Assembly: GCA_002221725.1 (NCBI GenBank)
Contig: NJFT01000124.1
Coordinates: 1-64,000, forward strand
DNA from: Scedosporium boydii
Lineage: Eukaryota; Ascomycota; Sordariomycetes; Microascales; Microascaceae
DNA: 64,000 nt
Reading direction: 5' to 3'
Below are positions 1 through 10,612 of this stretch, piece by piece. The stretch's first letter is position 1. Each line of letters opens with the position of its first letter. The position numbers and the translations under genes were made by a program. The notes beneath the pieces were generated by a model. It searched no databases. It was given only the letters and a program-made list of their open reading frames with translations, and had not been told where the DNA came from.

Positions 1-26
1 CGCCCCCCCCCCCCCCCCCCCCCCCT
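1..26. repeat. poly-C tract at window edge
   Basis: The first 26 bases are almost entirely C. This is low-complexity sequence next to the window edge, either a genuine homopolymer or an assembly end artefact. It carries no coding signal. Confidence 0.8.
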
Positions 27-159
27 TCCCCTGGTCCTCCGCGCAAAAGAAACGATCGTTTTATCCTTTGTCACCCTGTAGCTGGTACCTTCACCAGCTC
101 GATGTCGCAGTCTTAGTGGCCTGTTAGTACTGAAATGAACATAGATGGAGGGTGCCTAA

Positions 160-2573
160 CTAACCCGCGGGGCCAACGATCGAGGCGCAAATCGGTAGGC
201 ATTCAGTCTTGCCAGTAACCCTCGATTCGTAGTGATACTGTCCAACTGTAAAATAAGGTTAGCGCAGAGTGCTCACTATACACTGCTGCAAAGATACTTA
301 CTAGGGATTATAGCTTGGGGCAAGCCAGCCAATGGAGCCGTGTAGTCGACATCCCACTTCCAGTTGACATGAGCAGTTAGGCTGGCAGCACATCCATCCA
401 GTCAGACCAAGACTAAAAGCAATAGATCTGATGAGAAAATAAAGACTCACGGTGGGTAGCTGTCCCGGTACTGAGGTTCCTGGGGATTGAATGGCCATAT
501 CATTACGGTCTTGGTCGAGCTAGAGGCACTAGGTATGATGCATTGGCGGACGAACTTGGAGAAATGGTCCCTTTGATTGATCATTTCCCTCCGTGTTTCG
601 GCAGTGATTTCAGTGGCGGCGAGTCGCCTATCAGTTTTGTTAGCTGCAACCCTTGCGTGACAAGTGCTGCTGGGGCAACTTGCAGTTTCTCAGAGTTTAC
701 CCTATCTAGATACGGCTCTTCGCCAATTTCAACTTGTAAGTTTTACGAAATTCCTTCCTAGTGTCTGAAAACCCGGCTAGGTGCAGATGTCCCGTTGTCT
801 GCGAGAAATGTCAGGACGGAAATTTCCCCCACTACATCATTCAGTTGGTGGGAGAGACCAAGGGAAATTACAACCTTCTTGAGATCCTCGTAGATCGAGA
901 GTCCAGAGCCAAGGGGATTTGAGCCTTTCCAGTTGGCGTCCAAGTCCAAGTCTCTTCGTTTTCCCTTAGTGAAGGCCACGAGTGATTGAACGAGACGTTC
1001 GTGGGGAATGGGTGAGAATGCGGCCTGTGTCAATTGAATAAAAATGAGAACTTGACCCACGAAAGGAACGCAGTTGCCCTGCGGCTCATCCTTATTACTT
1101 CCCAGCCAGTGCGACGTAATGAGTGACAGCTGTTCTATGCTTCGCGTGAAAACGCCCACCGAGTCGATTTGTCTGCTTCTAGTTAGTAGAGTTTGCGTAT
1201 TCCAAGGCCGACATACTTGGTAATTTGAAAAACGCCATCCAATGAGACTTCCCCCGTGGAGAATCTGATGGCGAAAAGGCCTTGGGCCGCCGCAGGACAT
1301 GCAACGCTGCCGCATGCTGAGATCCACGTATGAGTAAGGTTGTCCTTCTATAACAAAAAAGTCCAACAGACGGTGAAACTAGGGTACTTACTGTCAGTGC
1401 CAATGGCAAAGTCGATCCAGTCGTACGATGAGACAGCCGTAGCACTCCCGCTGCTGCTCGTGTCAGGGTTCTGGTAACCATCCCCTTCAATAGCCCGTCA
1501 GTTCATCTATCCCCCGCTGCTTAGGGTTCGCAATTGGCCAACTTGCCCCTTGGATTCCAGGGACATGAGTAATCGATCCACTCCTGAGGATCCTCGCCGT
1601 TGGCAAACTGTGTATTCTTGGTCTTACCGACCAACACAGCTCCGAGGGAAAGAAGATTGGTCACCAACGTGGCGGGCTTTTCGCTCTCTTGAGCCAGCAG
1701 GTAGTAGGCCCTCGATCCTGCGCTAGTTTTGAGACCAGCAATGTCGATAAGGTCTTTCGTCGCGAATCGGAGGCCTGATAAGGGAAGCTGAGGGGATGAT
1801 GCAAGGGAGTAGACTCGCGACGGCACAGCAAGCATGGTTGTGGGCGGTAAACGACCGTCTTTAGGGCTCTGGATTATTGAGGAAAAGAATGCCGAGTTTG
1901 TGTCGCCGTATAATCTGTAGACACGGTAAAAGCGGGCATCTGAGCTGATATACGGCCCCGAAGAGAGATCTTCCAAGCCATCCATATCATCACCAACGGT
2001 GAGTTTCTTGACCTCCAGCACCCCTAGAGTGTTTAAGTCGGGAAAGTATTTGAGTGGCATAGGTTCAACCGTCGTTCGAACATCGCGCTGTTCTGCTTCC
2101 GGTTCGTGGACAAGAAGAAGCTCCTTGCAGAAATCCTGACATAGGACATCGTCCATGGATAACCACGAGGAGAGGAGGTCATGGAGAGCGGCATTCGAGA
2201 ACTGCGGGCAGTTCTGAGCGCGAACTACGACACAAAGGTGTGGATGGACGACCCTCCTTAGTTCCTAGCACGCAACAGGGCCAGACAAGCCAGCATCACC
2301 GGAGATAAAACAGAATGGGAGGGGAGGGAAAGGAAAGGAAAGAAGCAGCGGTGGAAATTAGCTCTTGAGGCACACATTAGAGTCCCCATGGAACCAGGCG
2401 ATAGGCTCGTCGATCCATGTGTATGGCGAGTCGTCGGGGTAGACAATATTCCGCCAAGCTTCGCCGGCAACGGCACCCGCTGGTAAGTCGAGAGACCGCG
2501 ACAGGTCCTCAATTCGAAGTTGCATGATAAATATGAATTGCACGAACAAAATTTCAGGGGAAATAACACGCAA
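160..2573 (-). CDS. amidase-signature (AS) family hydrolase, multi-exon
   Basis: Predicted amide hydrolase of the amidase signature family, probably cytosolic; the substrate is unknown. Read on the minus strand, splicing restores the AS core. A Lys-bearing segment ([10 protein letters not shown]) lies near 1750. A serine-rich loop follows ([13 protein letters not shown], near 1450-1490). After an intron at 1317-1391 comes [16 protein letters not shown], holding the nucleophile serine; its usual Gly-Gly-Ser-Ile/Met-Arg reads Cys-Gly-Ser-Val-Ala. The C-terminus ([12 protein letters not shown], then [12 protein letters not shown]) ends at the stop at 160. Introns read include 1485-1546 (a GC-AG intron), 1317-1391 and 1173-1216 (with a CTACTAAC branch site). 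An N-terminal region of about 200 residues precedes the amidase core, as in several fungal AS proteins. The start is uncertain: the most upstream Met is at 2573, with another at 2525. The 2157-2360 junction and the intron near 760-850 were not resolved exactly. No disabling lesion was seen. Confidence 0.82.
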
Positions 2574-3461
2574 TTATTGTAATGGCGGGCTAGTTACCGC
2601 GATGTTATCGTTTGTCTGGAGGTCCAGAGGAATGCCAAATCGCCAAGGAAATCTCTGAGATGTAAGAGGTGCAAGGTCCGCAAACTAAACCTAACATTAG
2701 AGTTTATCGAAGCAGATATTGATGTCCCCGACGTACGTAGCGTGGAAGCCCCTGCAGTCTCACCGCTAAATTATCGGGGAGAATCATCCGTCAGAATAGT
2801 TGATCCCTGGAAATTCAGGCTCCCCTCTCCCCTCCAGGAAAGCAGCATTGGATTAGTCCAATATCATCACAGTCCCGAGCCTGATGTTGAACGCGCCATC
2901 TGTTATTTGAGTATAGTGCTATAAATCAGACCATTGCTCTCTCTGGTTTGAAAGCTACTGGACTATTCTAGAAGATCTAGAGCTGCTGAAAGCAAGGCAG
3001 ATAGAGTCTGGTTTGGGAACTCTTTCGACGAAAAGACACTGCCTTGATGTGTTTGAACAATACTATTGTATCGAGGGAGAGTGACAGTGACCCCGCTTTA
3101 ATGGGGAGCAAACATCGTCCGAGCTCGTCCAGGACTCTCTGGTGACCCAATCTCCGCTCTCATGCCGAACAGATGGATCAACTAATGCCTATGTAGATGT
3201 TATGGTGCACCCAGCAGGTGTCGCTGTCCAATGACCTGTCATGTTTATTGCGTTTTCCTACATCAACCCCTCCTCTCCCTTCCGCCATTGGAAACTACAG
3301 AACGGAGGGGCAGTCACTGATGGTGCCACCATTCACTCAGTGCACTTGCTTGGATATTTAGAGGTTTATTGTCTTTGACGGCAATGGGAGCCAAGCGCGG
3401 CACCGCTGGCCATACCATGTTCCCGCTCGACCTAGCTTAAGATATAAGATCGCATCCTCGC
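2574..3461. other. spacer with a possible Zn2Cys6 finger remnant
   Basis: There is no complete gene here. On the plus strand, one frame from about 2600 to 2924 is open and includes RCKRCKVRKL (2669-2698), which resembles the first half of a fungal Zn2Cys6 binuclear cluster. The downstream cysteines are missing and no start codon or splice arrangement gives a full domain. The rest of the interval shows nothing recognisable. Confidence 0.3.
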
Positions 3462-3533
3462 ATGTCTCACCACACTTTGACTACATCACCACATCACCAG
3501 AACAGGTGTAAGTGTAAGGTCCAAACCGCCATC

Positions 3534-3782
3534 ATGGCTCACTCCTTCAAACCGCCACTGGACACGCAAGTGTGGTACCTAAAAGCAGACCCCAGGTGGG
3601 AAAGGGTAAAACCGTACTACAGCAACATTCCCCTGGAGCATCCGGACGCGAAGCAGACAAATATCGAGACGGAGCCCTACGATGTCCGCGTCACCGATAT
3701 TCGGGGCCGCGAAGAACAATTCGACCTAGCCGAACCCACTAAGCCACCGAGCACAGGCCGGGAGTTCCACAGCGGGGCCTAA
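3534..3782 (+). pseudogene. truncated CmcJ/AsaB-like oxygenase fragment (N-terminus only)
   Basis: The 82-residue reading resembles the N-terminus of the fungal CmcJ/AsaB-like family of putative hydroxylases/methyltransferases. It has the family-like pattern of VWYLKADPRWERVKPYY, a Thr-Asn-Ile segment, then DVRVTDIRGREEQFDLA. Family members are usually about 250-300 residues and continue into a 2-oxoglutarate/iron-type core. Here the similarity stops after about 70 residues; the frame runs into an unrelated Pro/Thr/Gly stretch and a stop, and no further family segments were recognised downstream to 4870. The start is taken at the ATG at 3534; an in-frame ATG at 3462 would add 24 residues. It is either a truncated relic or a very short real gene. 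The family assignment rests on remembered motif pattern only. Confidence 0.5.
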
Positions 3783-4870
3783 AACTCGGCCCTCTAACCC
3801 GGCCACCACTGGTATTACCGCCGCGAAGTTATTCGCTAGATGAGGCAGTCGAAAGGCGGATTGGGTTTGCTTAGCATCCGCTAGATTGAGGCGGCAATCC
3901 CGTCCCGGAATAACACCGGGCTCCTGTCATTTGCATTGCCAAGGCGGTAAGACGTTCTCCGCCGTGTTGTAATAATTGATTTGCGTTATTGGCAATAGCT
4001 CCCTACCGCTTAATATTCATACTTCTATATATAATTAACCGAGAGGCTATCCCCACCTATGAATATCGAACCTACAAATAAGCTATAGAATGTGGGCTGC
4101 GATAGACTCATATTTTCAACGTGATAAGTAGGGGGACATCTAGTTCGTGCTTCCTGAGGCCCGGCGGTACGGAAATGGTCCCATTGTGACCTTCTATGGG
4201 GAGCTCACTTCTGTGTGCTCATCTGTTTTAAGCCGGTGACGAATTTCGATATATCAAGGGTTTATTTCTAGCCATCTTACACAGTAGCAAGGAGGCTTAA
4301 ACGGACATATGATCGATTTTTGGCATCATAGTTTAGGTCGATCTAGTTATACCATGGAGCTAGCAATGTTGCTCATCCACTACCCTGCCCCAACCCGACC
4401 GCAATTTTGTTTTAACGGCTGTTGCTGCCTGAAATTCGCAGTCAACCAATGTAATAACTAACAACATCATATCCGCCCTCCAGATACCAGCTCCTCACTT
4501 CGGCGATGTTTAGTAAGAGAACGCTTGTTAGCAATAGATGCGTTAAACATATTAAAGACATACCCGATTGTTCTGCTGGTTATTCCAACCACGGAGGAAG
4601 GGTTTCCGCCCCCTAAAGTTACCTAGCGGTGTAAGATCCTCCGTCCTATTCTAACATCACGAAGACTTTCGATTGCAGCTTACACCCAGGTAAACGTTTC
4701 GCAATTCTGCAAACGTACCAATAAATAAACGTTCTATCCAACTGAATGAGGCTTGAGGCGTTGGGGTTCGTCCTGACATCAGAGAGGTACTCGCTCATCG
4801 CCTTAGACACATCACAGCCCCATAAAACATTTTATTCCTGTCTTTGGACTTTCTGAGAAAATAGTGCAAT
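3783..4870. other. intergenic, no gene seen
   Basis: No credible coding frame was found on either strand. The last 60 bases form the promoter and leader side of the alpha-galactosidase gene, with an AT-rich TATA-like stretch (cataaaacattttatt) about 50 bases before its first ATG. Confidence 0.5.
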
Positions 4871-6425
4871 ATGCTCTTCTCTCGGTTTCCTTTATTTACC
4901 TTTAAAATGTTGGCTCTTACCATCCTCGTTGGCCTGTTTCTAGCCAATCCGACAGCAGCTCTTGTAAGTCAAGATGGCACCGGGCGCCTTCCGGCAATGG
5001 GCTGGAACTCTTGGAACGAGTACGGTTGCAACATCAACGAGAGTGTCTTCATCGCTGTCGGTCAACAATTGGTTTCTCTTGGGCTGAGCGAACTTGGATA
5101 TAAATACGTTAATATTGATGACTGCTGGAGCGATAAGCAGAAGAGACGAGACCCAGTTACAAAGGAGATCCTGCCCGACATAACCAAGTTTCCCCAGGGC
5201 ATCAGTCATACGGCAGAGGCAATTCACGCACTTGGGTTGAAGATGGGGATCTACGGTGATGCTGGTTCGTTCACGTCTTAGGGTAATGTCCAATCCATAC
5301 GATACAATATTGACACATGAAACCGGTAGGCACCGACACCTGCGGAGGCTACGCGGGTTCCCTTGGATACGAGGAGATTGATGCGGCGACTTTCAGCAAC
5401 TGGGGTATCGACTGTAAGTTTTTTGTCCTATATTCCTTGCCTTTAGCTTCTATTAACTGCTTATGTTGTCTCAAAGACCTCAAGTATGACAACTGTAATG
5501 TGCCGTCGCAGTATAATGATCAATACTCCTACACTCCGGAAGGGATCAGCTCCAACGCCCCGTCCGACTACAACTGGGGCACGTCAGCTACCGCCCAGCG
5601 CTACAACGCTATGCGAGATGCGCTCCTCAAGCAAAACCGCACAATTCAATACTCGCTCTGTGCATGGGGCCATGCTCATGTCGAGCGCTGGGGCAATAAC
5701 ACTGGCCATAGCTGGCGAATGTGGGGAGACATAATGCCGGAGTGGAAGGGCAAGGACCAATGGAGTTGGGGACTAATGCCCATCGTCAATCAAGCGTCCT
5801 TCCTGTGGAATACGACCAACTTCTGGGGACATAATGATTGGGATATGCTAGAGGTCGGCAACGGCGAACTGACTATCGAGGAGAACCGCAGCCATTTTGC
5901 GATGTGGTGTGCGCTGAAGAGCCCCCTCATCATCGGCACTCCGCTGGACTCCATCAAAACGCCCATACTCGATATACTATCAAACAAGGAGCTCATTGCC
6001 TTCAATCAAGATCCTGTGTATGGCCTCTCGGCCATGCCCTTTAAGTGGGGGTATAATATGGACGGTACTTCCAGCCTCGACCACCCAGCCGAGTACTGGG
6101 TGGGTACCTCCGTGAAGGGTATCCACGTCTTCATGCTCAATACACAAGACAAGCCGGTAAAAATGCGGGCCGCAGTCAGCGAGATCCCTGGGTTGAAGGA
6201 TCAGGCTGACGTTGAGTACCACATACATGACATGTGGACCGGAATCGACCTGGGGAAATTCAAGGGTGAGATCGTGTTGGACGTAAAGATGCACGACACG
6301 GCCGCTCTAAGAATCACAACCGATACGGGTAAGACAACCCTTTCTCATCTCCGAAATATATACTTATTATCAATACAGGGAACCACCCTAATCCGAACTG
6401 GAGCCCACTACGTACAGCTATATAA
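4871..6425 (+). CDS. secreted alpha-galactosidase, glycoside hydrolase family 27
   Basis: Hydrolyses terminal alpha-1,6-linked galactose from galacto-oligosaccharides and galactomannan outside the cell. Exons 4871-5264, 5330-5413, 5477-6328 and 6379-6425 join in phase to 458 codons. A signal peptide is visible (a second possible start at 4907 gives MLALTILVGLFLANPTAA). GH27 landmarks in order are LPAMGWNSWNEYGC, NIDDCWSD, TCGGYAGSLGYE, then YLKYDNC carrying the nucleophile Asp (formed across the second splice), and NDWDMLEVGNG carrying the acid/base Asp. SHFAMWCALKSPLIIG follows. A C-terminal beta-sandwich of normal family length ends the protein. Without the last splice the frame would run to 6462 with a different tail. 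No lesions were seen. Neighbours do not form a cluster; the gene fits plant-biomass use together with the phytase and LPMO nearby. Confidence 0.95.
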
Positions 6426-6713
6426 CAATGTATATAATAGTCGGAATAGTAGTGGCTTCTAAATTGGAATCTCATGTGAAAAAGGGGGTTCTATGAGACT
6501 AAATATGCGCGACTTATCGCTTAGATCTTATAGACTGGCAATCGTACGTAGCTTCTGACACCGTTGCCACCTATCTATGATTTGTACGGGAATCGAAAAC
6601 GACGGTTGCTATTGCTCGATGTCGATATCTCGAGGAAAACACCGAACGCGCCAAAGAGATCCGCTTCCAGAAGATTCATTGTGTAGGTTGAGGAAGCAGT
6701 GGCTTGGAGTAAG

Positions 6714-7942
6714 ATGAATGGAAATTACTACGCCATCCTTGAGCTTGCCCCAACCGCGGATGACGTCCTTATTAAGGCGAGTTATCGACGGCTCGCGAAG
6801 CTAAGGCATCCCGACAAAAATCCCAATAATCCAGAGGCAACGGCACAGTTCCAAATTGTACGTCTACTCCTAGACAATGCCGTCCCGGCTAACATCTATC
6901 CGCTTAGCTGTCAGTCGCCTATGAAACTCTGATCGATCCCCAAAAGCGACGAGAGTATGATAGCTCAACTCGACTTGCACACCAGAGCGCATGTAGCCAT
7001 GACGATTCATCGTCGCCAAAACCGACATACTCTGGCAATCGGGGCGCCGGACCGAACACGACTTCATACACCGATGACGAAGAAGGTCGCCGGGTAAAGC
7101 AGAAGATAGAAGAGCTGGAGAAAAAACTAGAAAGCCTACGGAGGACACGGGTCACATTAGAAATTAACTTGCTCAAAGCCCAGGACCGCCTAGCCGGCGT
7201 TCAGGCAGCATTGGGTAGACTACAAGCGGAGGAAGATAAGGATGCACAAGAGGAGGCGGCAAAAAGAACCTGGTTCGCCTACTTCTTTAGGCCCCGCGAG
7301 TCAGAGGAAGCTAAGGAGGCGAGAGAACGACGTACGACAGGACGAAGGACGGGTCGTATCGTACGGGAGGCGGAGCGAGATAGGTGCACAGGAGAGATTA
7401 ATACTCTCAAGTCGGCGTTACAGCGGCTTGGGTTGCAAATTTCGAGTATTTAACATGATAAGAGGTCGGAAGAGCAACAGGAGAAGTGGAGACAAGAGAT
7501 ATTAGAGCAAGAACGACGGAAGGCGAAGCAGCGGCAAGCAGAGGACAACATAAAAAGAGCCCGTCAGAAAGCATGGGAGGATGCTGAGAAATCACGGAAG
7601 GAGTGGCAAGCTCGAGAGGCGCAAGCGAGGAGGGAGAAGGCCCAGGAAGCACAGAAGCAAAAACAAGGAGCGAGTGCAGAGAAGAGGAGAGTAGAAGAGG
7701 AGGCAGCTAGACAACGAGGCCCGAAGGGTGAGTCAAACCGGTCAAGAAGTCGACCGCAAGCAGCAGGACAGACAACAACTGGGGCTTGCGCCCACCGGGG
7801 ATGGTGGACTCGAGTCGAAGGCAGGCATCAATGCCACCGCTGTTTGGAGATAACAGCTCGATTCGCATTCGAGTGCCCACGCTGCTCCAAGATAGCGTGC
7901 GCGAGTTGTAGGGATGTACTGAAACAGATGGCCTTCTGGTAG
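6714..7942 (+). pseudogene. J-domain (DnaJ/Hsp40-like) protein interrupted by an in-frame stop
   Basis: Predicted Hsp70 co-chaperone-like protein. The exon at 6714-6857 and the exon from 6908 join across a 50-nt intron to give a J domain at residues 1-70: NYYAILELAPTADD, the HPD motif in RHPDKNPNN, then FQILSVAYETLIDP and KRREYD. A long charged coiled coil follows (about residues 110-330). A Cys-rich tail then has the pattern GACAHRGWWTRVEGRHQC, CHRC and CPRCSKIACASC, as in a fungal J-domain subfamily. The same frame contains TAA at 7451-7453 (codon 230), inside the coiled coil. The frame is otherwise open to the TAG at 7940-7942, giving 392 codons in all. No intron that could remove the stop is visible. 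A 229-residue truncated product would keep the J domain and lose the Cys-rich tail. Confidence 0.8.
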
Positions 7943-8200
7943 TATGATCCACGCACTTAACCATACATAATCTTAGGTCGCTTCTAGCGGACTGGAACCG
8001 ACCTCCGGAACCTATTATTTCGAGCGGATATGTCTGGCATTGTTGCGAAAGTGCTTCGGTGCTCATTCGGCGGCATCCTGATAAATCATCCATGTAAATT
8101 CGATTCCCGCTATATAAAGTACCACGTGTGGATAAATTGCAATTAACACTGTGTAGGCCAAATTCTGGCGTTCGAAACATTTTTAAAGAGTTCGTCAGTG
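7943..8200. other. 3' flank of the J-domain gene
   Basis: Non-coding as far as can be read. It leads into the minisatellite that begins near 8250. Confidence 0.4.
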
Positions 8201-8249
8201 AGGAAGCCAATTTCGCTCCTAGCAAAGAAATCATGCAGTACCTCCCACA

Positions 8250-8588
8250 AAAGAGCCATCCTCCCAGAAGAGGCCACCCTCCTAGAAGGGACTGACCTCC
8301 CAAAAAAGGCCATCCTCCAGCAAGGGGCCACTCTCCTAGAAGGGGCTGTCCTCCCAGAAGAGGCCACCTCCGGCAAGGGGTCCCAAGAGGGGCTATCCTC
8401 CCAGAAAGGGCCACCCTCCCAGAAGGGGCAATGCTCCAGCAATGTGCCACCCTCCCCAAGAGGACCATTCTCCTAGAAGGGACTGGACTGTCCTTCCAAA
8501 AAGGGCTATCCTCCAGCAAGGAGCCACGCTCCTAGAAAGGGGCTGTCCTCCAGAAATGGGCCACCCTCCTAGAAGGGGCAATCTCAAA
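8250..8588 (+). repeat. 18-bp degenerate minisatellite
   Basis: About 17 imperfect copies of an 18-base unit follow one another, of the type gccaccctcctagaaggg, gccatcctcccagaagag or gctgtcctcccagaagag. A few copies carry 1-11 base insertions. Because 18 is a multiple of three, every frame reads a hexapeptide repeat: Ala-Thr-Leu-Leu-Glu-Gly / Ala-Ile-Leu-Pro-Glu-Glu on the plus strand and Gly-Gly-Trp-Pro-Leu-Leu types on the minus strand. Apparent ORFs on both strands arise from this. I treat it as non-coding tandem DNA. A repeat-protein exon is possible but has no supporting flanking domain. Confidence 0.85.
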
Positions 8589-10612
8589 AAAACCATGCCA
8601 CGTGCCAGCAACGATGCAAAATCCTTTCATCATCAACCAGCCTTCCACCATCGGAGTCGGGGTTCTTCTTTAATTCGCCTCCTCCTTGTCAAGATGGCAT
8701 GTCCGACGTTGTTGTTGTGGCTGGGCATGGCGACCGCAGAGCACCGTAGCTGCTGCCATCCAGCATCTGTCAGTTACGGTATATCGGGCTGCCTTTGATC
8801 ATGTTGCCCGATCCGTTGATGGGGCTTTTGCTGGCCCCGAGGTTGAAGCGTCCCATGATGACCCGCTCAACTCGTCCATTTGCCTCTTGGTGTGTTGGTA
8901 CATTGACCTTGCGTAGGTCGACATGCTTATCGGGAGAGGCAGAGATACAGGGACAGATATTGAGACATCGGTTTGAGAGCTTGGCATGACTTCTGGTATT
9001 CGCTTATAAAGCCGAGGCAAGGAGAGGGTCTCGGTAAAAATATAGTGAAGCCGAAGTCCAACAAGACTTAGAATGCTTCGCGTATGACAAGAGGGATCAA
9101 TGTCTATTGGTCTCAATGCTTAAGGGTTTCTTAGCACCCGTCTCGATAGATACGACTTATTCTTGGGATTGATGCTGGAATGTTTGGCTCGGTGTTGGCA
9201 GGTGGGAACATTATAAGAGGAAGCAAGAGAAGGAGAGGGAGTGGAAAGCACGACCGAGATGCGTGGACAGAAAGGATAGAATGAGTCTACCGAAGAATAA
9301 CACCCCCCGTTATAGTGAGAATTGCCCAGTCGCGGGTCAGGTGGGGGCGGAATATGTGCAGGGGACGCTCCTTCCACAGGCTGGACCTCTCACAATGCTA
9401 GAAATGTTCGATACCCCGCACCAGGCGCGCAGGTTTGGAATGTGCCAGCACGCCAGTGCAGCGACAGTGTCTGCAGCCTGGCAACCTGTGAACTATGAAT
9501 ACGCCGCTGAAGGGCAACTGGAAAGAGCGAAGACAGCCACTTGACCGACTGCATAATTCTTGCGTCATGACTTATAATTGGAGAGATTGATAGCTAAGCT
9601 ATTTACCGATGTGGGAATGCCATGAACCTGCACGAGGTTGGAAATGAGCCCACTCAAAATGCTCTCGAGCCTGTGGCCGTGGCAGGTCTTGTCGCGAGTG
9701 AACTTCCAGCTAATTTTCCGGAGCTGGGGTACGGAGTCATGTACCTCCTTCGCGTATGCCCAAACTGGTAAAATCCGGTCCAATAGAGAACGAGGTACAG
9801 TATATAAACCCTCAAAGAGAAGTGCAATCACGAAAACGAGGAATACAAGAAGTCACCCGAACATAGGAGCATCAGGAATCTCGCCGACATCAAAGTGTGT
9901 CTCCTCTGAGAACAAGCTTTCGAAAAGACCGTTCTAGTGCCCACGCTAACATGCCCGCCAATCACATCTGTGGTGCGGGGCCCTGGTCGGCGGAGTCTTC
10001 ACTCTTTCCTCAAAAGCCTTCTCGTGGTAAGAATCCTCTCTTCTTCTCTGGGTAGTTCTAACCATCCGATTAATCTAATTCTGCCGGCACTCTTCAAAAC
10101 TTATAGGTGTATAATGGATATCAAGAGTAAAATGTAGTTAGAAGTTGCTAGCTCCCTATGAGTATCGGACCGCTGCTAGACTAAGATCTAGAAAGGAAAT
10201 AGAACCGATCCACCCCCTCGCCCAGACTTGCCAGTCGGTGGCCCAAAACGGAAGCGCGTTTTCTGGGCGCTTTTCAAGTGGCGTTGAACCAAACCAATAA
10301 ATAGCTTCTATCGCCCCACGATTCCTCCTGCGGGCGATCTTGTAAGATTTGACTCCTTCGATATGCGAACTTCGAGGAGGAGGATGTGCGACGTTGGCGC
10401 TGAAGCTGGGAGCTTGCCGTCCTGGACGCAGGTATTGTTACAATAGGAAAGTGCAACCTTGAAGCTACTAATCTTATTTCAATACTCCCTACAAGGGGGC
10501 CCTTCGTAATGTGAATAAATGCATCAGGGTCTCCTGCGTTCACAAGTTGATGGAGACCACGATTTTTTGCCAATCCAGTATCGTGAAGTGACTGCAGCTA
10601 CCCGCCGTGAAG
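8589..10612. other. gene-poor spacer
   Basis: Only short frames without recognisable motifs occur, for instance 9263-9544 (plus), a 93-residue frame rich in Ala, Gln and Arg. The last part is the promoter side of the phytase gene. No RNA gene or transposon ends were recognised. Confidence 0.4.

Noticed and set aside
160..2573. Amidase pseudogene
   Set aside because: The apparent frame breaks are short introns, one with a GC donor; the spliced product has all conserved segments to the stop at 160.
7707..8519. Minus-strand frame of 270 codons rich in Trp, Gly and Leu
   Set aside because: Half of it is antisense to the Cys-rich tail of the J-domain gene and half is minisatellite DNA; no coherent protein.
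8250..8588. CRISPR-like array
   Set aside because: Units are contiguous and degenerate without unique spacers, and the genome is eukaryotic.
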